Source: Yanghanlia sp047501535 (GTDB taxonomy: Bacteria; Pseudomonadota; Gammaproteobacteria; Burkholderiales; Burkholderiaceae_B). From it: a stretch of 64,000 nt of DNA. A program made the translations under genes and the position numbers. How positions within the stretch are numbered: position 1 is the stretch's first letter; every line of letters starts with the position of its first letter. The stretch covers positions 62,001-126,000 of the forward strand of contig NZ_JAZDRJ010000001.1 in NCBI RefSeq assembly GCF_047501535.1, read 5' to 3'. The notes beneath the pieces are model-generated. The model saw only the letters and a program-made list of their open reading frames with translations, searched no databases and was not told where the DNA came from. Below, one piece after another: positions 22,842 to 30,361 of the stretch.

Positions 22842-22875
22842 CGCTCCGACGCCGGGCAAAACCGGCGTCGGAGCG
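22842..22875 (+). promoter_or_regulatory. 14-bp hairpin between receptor and permease genes
   Basis: CGCTCCGACGCCGG pairs perfectly with its complement across a 6-base loop, 13 bases after the receptor stop. There is no T-tract. Hairpins in this position often protect the receptor mRNA and reduce expression of the membrane components relative to the receptor. Confidence 0.6.
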
Positions 22876-22892
22876 ACGTTACGGGTCTACAC

Positions 22893-23693
22893 ATGATTTA
22901 CCTATTACTAGCGCCAGTCCTGATTTTCTTTGCGGTGTTCTTTCTCTTGCCCATGGGTAAGTTGTTCCTCTTAGGCGGCAGCGGGGAACTGGGCTGGATG
23001 GCGTACGCTGAAGTTCTGACCAACGCCCATTATTTGGAATCCATGGTGGCCACGTTGCTGGTTGCCGTTGCAACTACGGTCGCCACGCTGATAATCAGCG
23101 GTATTTCGGGGGTCTTTCTACAGCGCAACGACTTCCCGGGGCGCAGTCTCCTGACGTCTATGCTGACTCTGCCGCTGGCATTTCCAGGGGTAGTGGTTGG
23201 CTTCATGATCATTATGCTGGCGGGCCGCCAAGGTTTGGTGGGCCAGATCACAGAAGCTTTGGGTGGCGGCAAGCTGGTGTTTGCCTATTCCATGTTTGGC
23301 CTGTTTCTGGGCTATCTCTATTTTTCCATTCCGCGCACCATCGTCACGATTATGGCGGCTGCGGAAAAAATGGACCCCCGCTTGGAAGAAGCGGCGCGTT
23401 CCTTGGGCGCCAGTAATTGGCGCGTGGTCAGGGATGTCATCGTCCCTGCGTTGAAACCTGCTCTGATTTCTTCCGGCGCGATCTGTTTTGCCACGGCGGT
23501 CAGTGCCTTTGGTACGGCCTTTACTCTGGCGACCCGCATCAATGTGATGCCCATGGTGATTTACACGGAATTCACTCTGTCGGCCAACATGGCCATGGCG
23601 GCTGCGCTGAGCTTTTTCCTTGGAGCCATCACTTGGCTGGTATTGGCGATTGCGAGGTCTGCCGGCGGTGGCACAGTGGCTGCAGCGGGCTGA
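22893..23693 (+). CDS. ABC transporter permease (PotB-like)
   Basis: About 266 residues with six predicted membrane helices and the EAA loop E-E-A-A-R-S-L-G-A-S-N-W-R-V-V-R-D-V-I-V-P that docks on the ATPase. ATG 22893 places the first helix (Y-L-L-L-A-P-V-L-I-F-F) at the N-terminus; the in-frame ATG at 22839 lies inside the hairpin and is unlikely. First of two paired permeases. Confidence 0.9.
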   Translation: MIYLLLAPVLIFFAVFFLLPMGKLFLLGGSGELGWMAYAEVLTNAHYLESMVATLLVAVATTVATLIISGISGVFLQRNDFPGRSLLTSMLTLPLAFPGVVVGFMIIMLAGRQGLVGQITEALGGGKLVFAYSMFGLFLGYLYFSIPRTIVTIMAAAEKMDPRLEEAARSLGASNWRVVRDVIVPALKPALISSGAICFATAVSAFGTAFTLATRINVMPMVIYTEFTLSANMAMAAALSFFLGAITWLVLAIARSAGGGTVAAAG

Positions 23694-23702
23694 GGGATTT
23701 TC

Positions 23703-24539
23703 ATGAAACCTAAAAAATTGTTTTTCTCACTACAGCTGATTTTCTCGCTGTTAGTCTGCGGCTTTCTGATTATTCCGGTGGTCATGTCCGCCCTTGCAGG
23801 CCTGACGGTGAACTATTTCGTCGGCCTGGAAAGTGGTTTGACCCTGCGCTGGATTGTCGAGGTCTGGCATGCCTACGGGGACACCATCGCCCGTTCCATT
23901 GGCATCGCTTTAGCCTGTTTGGCTTGTACGTTGGTGCTGGGTGTGCCGGCCGCTTATGTGTTGGCGCGCCGCAGCAATCGCATTACCCGCCTCTTTGAAG
24001 AACTGCTGATGCTGCCCATTGCGGTGCCGGGGCTGGCCACGGCGTTGGCGTTGGTGTCCGTCTACGGCAGTGTGGGCAACTTCCGTGGTTCGTGGACTTT
24101 CATCCTCGTTGGCCATGTGCTGTTCACCTTGCCGTTCATGGTGCGTGCCGTGCTGGCCGTGATGCTGACGCTGGACCTCAAAACGCTGGAAGAGGGGGCC
24201 GCTTCCTTGGGTGCGAGCCACTGGCAGCGGTTTGCCCATGTGGTGCTGCCTAACTGCCGCCATGGGATTGTGGCCGGTGCTTTGATGGTGCTGACCTTGT
24301 CCATTGGTGAGTTCAACCTGACTTGGCTGCTGCACACCCCGTACACCAAGACACTGCCCGTTGGGCTGGCGGATGCCTATGCCTCTATGCGGTTGGAAGT
24401 GGGTAGTGCTTACACCCTGATTTTCTTCGTGATCATTGTTCCATTGCTGGTTGCCACGCAAGCCTTGGCTAAACCCAGAACCCGAAAATTCATTGATAAA
24501 AAACCGGCCGATCAAGGTTTGGTTTTAGTTAAGTCATGA
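23703..24539 (+). CDS. ABC transporter permease (PotC-like)
   Basis: 278-residue inner-membrane protein with six hydrophobic segments and the EAA loop E-E-G-A-A-S-L-G-A-S-H-W-Q-R-F-A-H-V-V-L-P. It forms the heterodimeric channel with the preceding permease. Its stop overlaps the start of the ATPase gene by four bases (ATGA). Confidence 0.92.
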   Translation: MKPKKLFFSLQLIFSLLVCGFLIIPVVMSALAGLTVNYFVGLESGLTLRWIVEVWHAYGDTIARSIGIALACLACTLVLGVPAAYVLARRSNRITRLFEELLMLPIAVPGLATALALVSVYGSVGNFRGSWTFILVGHVLFTLPFMVRAVLAVMLTLDLKTLEEGAASLGASHWQRFAHVVLPNCRHGIVAGALMVLTLSIGEFNLTWLLHTPYTKTLPVGLADAYASMRLEVGSAYTLIFFVIIVPLLVATQALAKPRTRKFIDKKPADQGLVLVKS

Positions 24540-25585
24540 CTACATCTTCCTATCAAGCCATTTCGATCGAGTTACGTCATTGTGCAAAGACGTTTCCTGA
24601 CGGTACGCGCGTGCTGCAGGATATGAATTTGGAAATTTTTCCCGGCGAGACCTTGGTGCTCTTGGGCCCATCCGGTTGCGGGAAAACGACCACCTTGCGT
24701 CTGATTGCGGGCCTGGAAACGCCGGACCCAGGCGGCCAAGTGCTATTCAACGGGCAGGATGTCACCGCCTTGGACATTGCCAAGCGTAATGTGGGCATGG
24801 TGTTCCAATCCTATGCCTTGTTCCCCAATATGACTGTGGCCGAAAACGTCGGTTACGGCCTGCGGATTCAGAAGCTCCCGGCTGCACAGCAAAGAGAGCG
24901 TGTGGGCGAAATGCTGGAGATGATGCGGCTGACTAAGCTGGCGAACCGGCATATCGACCAGCTATCCGGAGGGCAACGCCAACGGGTTGCCTTGGCCAGG
25001 GCGATTGCGACCCGCCCTCGCGTGCTCCTGTTAGATGAGCCGCTGACCGCGCTGGACGCCCAGTTACGGGATTCCCTGCGTGTGGAAATCAATATGTTGC
25101 TACGCCAACTGGGAATCACCGCCGTTTACGTCACGCATGACCAGGCGGAAGCCATGGCGCTTGGCGACCGGATTGTGGTGATGTCCGAAGGGGCGATTTC
25201 CCAGATTGGTACGCCGCGCCAGATCTATCATCAGCCGAAGAACGCTTTTGTTGCCGACTTCATCGGTACGATGAACCGCGTGCGCGGCAATATTTCTGTA
25301 CGCCGCTTCACCTGCCCGGCAGGCTCGCTCGCTGTACAGGCCGAAGATAAAGATCAGGCGGAGCTGATGTTCCGCCCGGAAGACGTACGCGTTTCAACCG
25401 AATTGCAAAACGAAGGCTTGCAAGGCAACGTGAGTGCGAGCTTTTATCTGGGCGACCGCACCCGGCTGCTGGTGGATATTGGCCAGGAAAAACACATTGT
25501 TGTGGAAAGTGCGGCGCGTTGCGACCTTCAGCCGGGCCAACGTGTGGTGATGCTTCTTGGCACCGAAGCGGCTTTGGTTGCCTGA
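24536..25585 (+). CDS. ABC transporter ATP-binding protein (PotA/FbpC type)
   Basis: 349-residue ATPase of the spermidine/iron/phosphonate importer class. Walker A G-P-S-G-C-G-K-T-T near residue 45, Q-loop Q-S-Y-A-L-F-P, signature L-S-G-G-Q-R-Q-R-V, Walker B V-L-L-L-D-E-P and H-loop T-H-D are all intact. The C-terminal about 100 residues form a TOBE/OB regulatory domain (F-R-P-E-D-V-R, then G-D-R-T-R-L-L-V-D). It energises the two upstream permeases. Confidence 0.95.
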   Translation: MTTSSYQAISIELRHCAKTFPDGTRVLQDMNLEIFPGETLVLLGPSGCGKTTTLRLIAGLETPDPGGQVLFNGQDVTALDIAKRNVGMVFQSYALFPNMTVAENVGYGLRIQKLPAAQQRERVGEMLEMMRLTKLANRHIDQLSGGQRQRVALARAIATRPRVLLLDEPLTALDAQLRDSLRVEINMLLRQLGITAVYVTHDQAEAMALGDRIVVMSEGAISQIGTPRQIYHQPKNAFVADFIGTMNRVRGNISVRRFTCPAGSLAVQAEDKDQAELMFRPEDVRVSTELQNEGLQGNVSASFYLGDRTRLLVDIGQEKHIVVESAARCDLQPGQRVVMLLGTEAALVA

Positions 25586-25601
25586 GGGCAGGAGAAACTC
25601 T

Positions 25602-26423
25602 ATGTGGATTGCGCAAATTACCGACACGCACATCAAGCAAGTCGGCAAACTCACCTACGGGTGTATCAATACGGCAAGCTATCTGGAACGCGCGGTGGCA
25701 AAGCTGAATGCACTGCGGCCGAGGCCTGATTTAGTCTTGATTACGGGCGACCTAGTGGACTTCGGCCACCCGCAGGAGTACGCACATTTGCGGCAGTTGC
25801 TGGAGCCGCTGGTGATTCCTTATTTGGTTATTCCCGGTAACCATGACGAGCGAGAAGCGCTGCGCCAAGCGTTTTCCGACCACGATTACTTGCCCGCCAG
25901 CGGCTTCCTGCACTACGCCATTGATGGGCGCTACCCCTTACGCATTGTGGGGCTGGATACGCTTGTGCCCGGAGAAAGCCGGGGGGAACTCTGTGAACAG
26001 CGTTTGCAATGGCTCGCTCAGACCTTAGCGGCTCAGCCCACGGCCCCCACCTTGGTCATGATGCATCACCCGCCGTTTATCAGCGGTATTGAGCATATGG
26101 ACCGCATTGGCTTGACCGGCACCCCTGAGTTCGCAGAGATATTGCGGCAGCACCCCCAAGTGCAGGCGGTGGTGTGCGGCCACTTGCACCGCAATATCTT
26201 TACGACAGTGGGTGGCCGCCCCGTGCTGTGTAGCGTGAGCCCGGCGCACCAGGTGGCACTGGAGCTGGAGGGCGGGGAACCCGGCGGCTTCACGCTGGAG
26301 CCGCCCGGCTTTATGTTGCACCGCTGGAAGGATGGCACGCTGCTGAGCCATGCCGTTGTATTAGGGGATTTTGAAGGGCCTTACCCCTTCTACGATGCCA
26401 ACGGCAAACTATTGGATGAATGA
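25602..26423 (+). CDS. Class III cyclic-nucleotide / glycerophospho-diesterase-like metallophosphoesterase
   Basis: 273-residue calcineurin-like enzyme close to CpdA and GpdQ. The dinuclear metal motifs are complete: D8-T-H10, T-G-D-L-V-D, G-N-H-D-E, M-M-H-H-P-P-F and C-G-H-L-H-R-N. No signal peptide, so it acts in the cytoplasm on an imported phosphodiester. ATG 25602 follows AGGAG by 7 bases; an upstream ATG at 25557 overlaps the ATPase gene. Substrate preference (cAMP, glycerophosphodiesters, others) cannot be told; being in a transporter operon favours a nutrient role over signalling. Confidence 0.88.
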   Translation: MWIAQITDTHIKQVGKLTYGCINTASYLERAVAKLNALRPRPDLVLITGDLVDFGHPQEYAHLRQLLEPLVIPYLVIPGNHDEREALRQAFSDHDYLPASGFLHYAIDGRYPLRIVGLDTLVPGESRGELCEQRLQWLAQTLAAQPTAPTLVMMHHPPFISGIEHMDRIGLTGTPEFAEILRQHPQVQAVVCGHLHRNIFTTVGGRPVLCSVSPAHQVALELEGGEPGGFTLEPPGFMLHRWKDGTLLSHAVVLGDFEGPYPFYDANGKLLDE

Positions 26424-26429
26424 ATACAA

Positions 26430-27164
26430 ATGAAAATCGCATTATTCGACCTTGATCACACCCTGCTCGACGGGGACACCAATGTGCTGTGGATTGCGCA
26501 TCTGGTGGCGCACGGCTTGGTCGATTCCGACACGATCTCGCGCCAGCAGCATTTCATGGAGTTGTACGCCCGCGAACAGCTCGATATGGCTGCGTATATG
26601 CACTTTCACATCGGCGTACTGGCTTCGCGTCGAATGAGCGAATGGCAACCGATATTGCAGGGTTTTGTGCAAACCGAGCTCCTGCCTCGGGTCGCGCCGG
26701 ACGCCTTGGCAGCGCTAAGGGCCCATCAAGAAGCAGGGGACAAAGTGGCCATTGTGACGGCAACCAACTCTGTCATTGTCGGGGTGTTAGGGCAGGCACT
26801 CAAGGTGCCTGTGATTGCCTCGGAAGTGGAAGTGGCGGACGATCAGGTGACGGGGCGCACAGTGGGCTTGCCGTCATTCCGCGAACACAAAATCGCCCGC
26901 GTCGAGGCCTGGCTGGGCGTGCCCTTGCAGAGCGAAAGCATTCAAAGCTCACATTTTTATTCCGATTCGGCCAACGACATCCCACTGCTTCAAGCCGTTC
27001 ATTTCCCCGTCGTCGTTAACCCCGACCCCAAACTGCAGGCTGTAGCCGAGCAACACGGCTGGCCACAGCGCAGTTGGAAAGCACAGGCGGCAGCGCGACT
27101 GAGCACGGGTGAGCATGCAACCTCACCAGTTGTGTCGGATTCCCAGTATCCCTTGGAGGTTTGA
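26430..27164 (+). CDS. HAD-IB family phosphatase (SerB-like)
   Basis: 244-residue haloacid-dehalogenase hydrolase. Motif I is F-D7-L-D9-H-T-L-L, motif II threonine is in V-T-A-T-N-S, and motif IV is Y-S-D-S-A-N-D-I-P-L-L. The helical cap between motifs I and II is of the C1 type found in phosphoserine phosphatases. It starts 6 bases after the phosphodiesterase gene and is the last gene of the operon; a natural role is to remove the phosphate left by the phosphodiesterase. Its tail after about residue 220 is poorly conserved-looking. Confidence 0.9.
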   Translation: MKIALFDLDHTLLDGDTNVLWIAHLVAHGLVDSDTISRQQHFMELYAREQLDMAAYMHFHIGVLASRRMSEWQPILQGFVQTELLPRVAPDALAALRAHQEAGDKVAIVTATNSVIVGVLGQALKVPVIASEVEVADDQVTGRTVGLPSFREHKIARVEAWLGVPLQSESIQSSHFYSDSANDIPLLQAVHFPVVVNPDPKLQAVAEQHGWPQRSWKAQAAARLSTGEHATSPVVSDSQYPLEV

Positions 27165-27192
27165 CAGCCCCCGGTTGTGATTGAGCGACAGA

Positions 27193-28650
27193 TCAGGAAC
27201 GTCCGCCCGGTAAAACCAACATAATTCTCAAGCCCCCCAGTTCAGATGCTTCCGCACAAACGGAACCGCCATAGGTGCTTGCGAGATCCCGCACAATCGC
27301 CAGGCCTAATCCTGAGCCGGGCGTGCGTTCGTCCATGCGGACGCCGCGTTGGAAGATATCCTCACGCTGAGCTTCGGGTAAGCCCGGACCGTCGTCCTCA
27401 ATCTGTAAGAGCATCATGTCGCCGTCTGGTTCGGGCTTTATTGCCGGTTCGGGCAGACTATCGCTCGTCGCCCCTACCCCGGTCGGCGTACTGACCTGTG
27501 CTTTTACTGACACCCGCACCTCGCGGTCTGCCCACTTGCACGCGTTCTCCATCAGATTGCCCATCATCTCCTGAAGATCTTGCTGCTCGCCCCTGAATAC
27601 CCAGTCACCATCAATACCGTCGAGCTTCACCCGCACGCCTTTCGCGGCATATAGTCGGGTCAATACGCGGGTCAACCCCTGCAGTACGGGAAGGACTTCG
27701 GTGCGTATGCCAAGGGTGCGAACGGCGGCCGCAGCGCGGGCACGTGCTAAGTGGTGTTCGACTTGCCGACTTGCGAGACGAACTTGCTCCGATACCAGTT
27801 TGCCGAAGGGCGTCACTTCGTTCTCTGACGCATTGGCCAGTACGGACAGCGGGGTTTTAATGGCGTGTGCGAGGTTGCCCGCCTGTGTACGAGCCCGCTG
27901 CACGATTTCATTGTTGTTAAGCAAGACAGCATTGAATTCATCGACGAGCGGCTGTAGCTCCGAGGGGAAGCGGCCCTCGATATTGTTCGACTTGCCCGCA
28001 CGCACCTCGCTTAATCGTCGTCGTAGATCTGCCAATGGCCGCAGGCTGACAACCAATTGCACCACAGCAGCCGCTCCCAAGCCTAACGCCAGCAGGCCCA
28101 GAAAGATTGCCAGCATCGTACTGAACTGCGATAGGGGGGCGCTGAGCGTTTCCTCGCCACTGGCCACGATCAGTCGATATGTTGCCGCCCCCTCAGGTGG
28201 CGTAATCGTACGCACCAAGGCTAGCAGCGGACTGCCGCGCGGGTCGGCCAGCGTTTGTAATCGGCCTTCCTCGTGCTGTGCACGGTTTGCAGGCACTGTG
28301 AGGGTTTGGTCCCATAGTGAGCGCGAACGAAATATGCCTTGCTCAGGAACGGTATCCGTCGCCAGCCGGTCAATCTGCCAGTAAAGACCGGAATAGGGAA
28401 GCTGCAGCCGTGGGTCGGAGGGTTCGAAGGCCAGTGTCGCCAGACCGTACTCGTCAACGGAGAGTGACGCAATGAGCTGGTTTTCGTAGACGGCCAGTTC
28501 GGCGGCCAACTGACGTGTAAGGTGTTGCCGGAAAAGATCGGTCAGCGCCCATCCAGCTACCAGTACCGATACCAGGACCCATGCGACGGTTCCAAGCAGC
28601 AGGCGGCCGCGCAAGGAGTGGCGCAGGCGGTGTAGCGTACCCCGCATCAA
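27193..28650 (-). CDS. Sensor histidine kinase (PhoQ/EnvZ class)
   Basis: 485-residue membrane kinase. Two membrane helices (about residues 17-37 and 181-202) enclose a periplasmic sensor of about 140 residues; a HAMP-like segment follows, then the phosphoacceptor helix with H262 (L-A-H-A-I-K-T-P-L) and the ATPase domain with N-A-C-K-W-A, D-D-G-P-G-L-P and G-S-G-L-G-L-A-I. Starts four bases inside the response-regulator gene. Forms a two-component pair with 28647-29309; flanking PepSY genes and a flavocytochrome suggest envelope stress, metal or redox sensing. Confidence 0.93.
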   Translation of the reverse strand: MMRGTLHRLRHSLRGRLLLGTVAWVLVSVLVAGWALTDLFRQHLTRQLAAELAVYENQLIASLSVDEYGLATLAFEPSDPRLQLPYSGLYWQIDRLATDTVPEQGIFRSRSLWDQTLTVPANRAQHEEGRLQTLADPRGSPLLALVRTITPPEGAATYRLIVASGEETLSAPLSQFSTMLAIFLGLLALGLGAAAVVQLVVSLRPLADLRRRLSEVRAGKSNNIEGRFPSELQPLVDEFNAVLLNNNEIVQRARTQAGNLAHAIKTPLSVLANASENEVTPFGKLVSEQVRLASRQVEHHLARARAAAAVRTLGIRTEVLPVLQGLTRVLTRLYAAKGVRVKLDGIDGDWVFRGEQQDLQEMMGNLMENACKWADREVRVSVKAQVSTPTGVGATSDSLPEPAIKPEPDGDMMLLQIEDDGPGLPEAQREDIFQRGVRMDERTPGSGLGLAIVRDLASTYGGSVCAEASELGGLRIMLVLPGGRS

Positions 28651-29309
28651 CCGACCTCACACAGGCGATAACCCAGCCCACGCACCGTTTCAATTGTCCC
28701 GGGTGGTAGCTTCTTGCGCAGCCGGCCAATGAAGACGTCGATAGTGTTGGAGTCGCGGTCGAAGTCTTGGGCGTAAATATGGTCGACCAGTTCGCTGCGT
28801 GATACCACTTCGCCGGCGTGTTGCATCAAAGCTGTCAGGACGCGATATTCGTGGCCCGTGAGACTTAGCGCCTGGCCGTCGACGGTCACCCGAGCATGGC
28901 GGGTATCTAACACGATGCTGCCGCAAGTCCACTTCGCACTGGCGTGGTTGCCGCTGCGCCGAATGAGCGCGCGCAGGCGTGCGAGTAATTCTTCCATGTG
29001 GAAGGGCTTGGTCAGATAGTCGTCCGCCCCGGCGTCAATGCCGCCCACTTTCTCGTGCCAGTTGTCGCGTGCAGTGAGAATCAGCACAGGCATGTTGCGT
29101 TGTTCGCTGCGCCACTTCCTCAGCACTGTCAGGCCGTCCATAACGGGCAGACCCAAGTCAAGTACGACGGCGTCATACGTTTCGATAGCGCCCTGGAAGT
29201 GCGCCTCGGCGCCGTCAGAGGCCGAGTCAACTGCGTAGCCCGCGTCTGACAAAGCATGGTGCAACTGCCCGGCCAGTGCGGGATCATCTTCAACCACCAG
29301 GATCCGCAT
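28647..29309 (-). CDS. OmpR/PhoB-family response regulator (QseB/PhoP-like)
   Basis: 220-residue regulator with receiver-domain phosphorylation site D51 (V-V-L-D-L-G-L-P), acidic pocket E7-D8-D9, switch residue in L-T-A-R, K-P-F near residue 103 and a C-terminal winged helix containing L-T-G-H-E-Y-R-V-L and G-Y-R-L. It overlaps both the PepSY gene upstream (1 base) and the kinase gene downstream. Likely binding sites are the direct repeats at 29766-29784 in the divergent PepSY intergenic region. Confidence 0.95.
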   Translation of the reverse strand: MRILVVEDDPALAGQLHHALSDAGYAVDSASDGAEAHFQGAIETYDAVVLDLGLPVMDGLTVLRKWRSEQRNMPVLILTARDNWHEKVGGIDAGADDYLTKPFHMEELLARLRALIRRSGNHASAKWTCGSIVLDTRHARVTVDGQALSLTGHEYRVLTALMQHAGEVVSRSELVDHIYAQDFDRDSNTIDVFIGRLRKKLPPGTIETVRGLGYRLCEVG

Positions 29310-29695
29310 CAGTCGTCCTCTTCTTTCGTGCCGCGCGCCTTAACGGCAATGATTTTTCCATTGGAGGCGTCGACCTTCATCTTGACGATTCTGCCCGATG
29401 CTTGCAAGAGTTTGAGTTCGTAAAGATACATGCCGTCGTCGTATTCGAACTCAATTTCCACCGGCTCACCCGGATACTCGTTTGCAACGATGTCCAGTAC
29501 CTGCCGCAGCGACAGAACTTCGCCCGATAACAGTGCACGACGGGCTTCCTCGTGGTCGCTGCGGTCGTGGGACTGGTGTTTCGGGTGTTGTGCAATGCCG
29601 GCCGCGGGCGCCGCCAGTGCCGCAAAGAGCAACCCCGCGATCAGCTTGCGGCGCCTCGCATGGCGGATGCCAATGCGTGAATCGTTTGCTTTCAT
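29309..29695 (-). CDS. PepSY-domain periplasmic protein
   Basis: 128 residues: a basic N-terminus and signal peptide (about residues 16-35, ending A-G-I-A-Q), a His-rich patch (Q-H-P-K-H-Q-S-H-D-R-S-D-H), and a PepSY unit V-L-S-L-R-Q-V-L-D-I-V ... I-E-F-E-Y-D-D-G-M-Y-L-Y-E-L-K-L-L. PepSY domains often accompany histidine kinases and reductases and may act as inhibitors or ligand sensors. First gene of the three-gene signalling operon; the histidine patch hints at metal binding. Confidence 0.88.
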   Translation of the reverse strand: MKANDSRIGIRHARRRKLIAGLLFAALAAPAAGIAQHPKHQSHDRSDHEEARRALLSGEVLSLRQVLDIVANEYPGEPVEIEFEYDDGMYLYELKLLQASGRIVKMKVDASNGKIIAVKARGTKEEDD

Positions 29696-29765
29696 ACCAA
29701 ATCCTCTTTATGCCCATTTCGCAATGGGGAACCACTTCGGCTTCATCCCCTTATAACGGCCTTTA

Positions 29766-29784
29766 TATGAACGGTGTATGAACG
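29766..29784. promoter_or_regulatory. Direct repeats, probable response-regulator box
   Basis: TATGAACG occurs twice with an 11-bp period (29766-29773 and 29777-29784), and an inverted half GTTCAT lies at 29800-29805. Spacing of one helical turn is typical of OmpR/PhoP-family regulators. The site sits in the 197-bp gap between the two divergent PepSY genes, so it could control both. Confidence 0.5.
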
Positions 29785-29892
29785 AGCGCTTCACGAAATG
29801 TTCATGAGGGCTTTTACATAATGACAGCGAGTACCAGGCACGGCCCACACGATGTTGGCACGGCAGTTTCTCACAACCTCACGGAGTGCATT

Positions 29893-30243
29893 ATGTCTAA
29901 TCGTATTAAACAATCTATCGTTATCGTGGCCCTCAGCAGTGCAGCTGTTACGGCCGGCCTGGCGTTCGCGCAGACCGACACAATATCCCCCGCAACTGCA
30001 GCCACTCCTGCACCAACAGCCATAGAATCCACGGCCGGTAGCAACCAGAAACTCCCCTGGCTCAATCTTGGGGAGGTCTATGAGCGGGTGACAGCAGCTG
30101 GTTACACCGATGTTAGTGAGATCGAACGCGAGAAGCAGGGTTACGAGGTCAAAGCTAGAGATGCGCAAGGCCGCTTTGTAAAGCTTTATATCAATCCGTT
30201 GGATGGAACGGTCATGAAGAAGAAGGTACGCGACGACGACTGA
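29893..30243 (+). CDS. PepSY-domain exported protein
   Basis: 116 residues starting at ATG 29893 with GGAG 6 bases upstream. Signal peptide at residues 1-26 (A-G-L-A-F-A-Q), an Ala/Pro/Thr linker (about 30-50), then one PepSY domain with L-N-L-G-E-V-Y-E-R-V-T-A-A-G-Y and L-Y-I-N-P-L-D-G-T-V. Divergent from the PepSY-regulator-kinase operon and followed by the flavocytochrome gene, an arrangement seen around several redox- or metal-linked two-component systems. Confidence 0.88.
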   Translation: MSNRIKQSIVIVALSSAAVTAGLAFAQTDTISPATAATPAPTAIESTAGSNQKLPWLNLGEVYERVTAAGYTDVSEIEREKQGYEVKARDAQGRFVKLYINPLDGTVMKKKVRDDD

Positions 30244-30289
30244 TGGTGTCTTCGACTTGTTGTTGCGCCGTTTGAACCCGGTTCACCAT

Positions 30290-30346
30290 GGAGGCTCATG
30301 AGCCTGCCCGACACGGCAGGCCGGACGCCTCCAGCTCCAACGGAGC
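30290..30346 (+). promoter_or_regulatory. Structured leader upstream of the flavocytochrome gene
   Basis: Three stems fit one fold: outer GGAGGC (30290-30295) with GCCTCC (30327-30332), inner GCCTGCC (30302-30308) with GGCAGGC (30315-30321), and GCTCC/GGAGC (30334-30338 / 30342-30346). The last stem ends 15 bases before the start codon. The element may be a translation control or just a spacer; it matches no riboswitch I know. Confidence 0.4.
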
Positions 30347-30361
30347 GAGAGGACTCGCATC

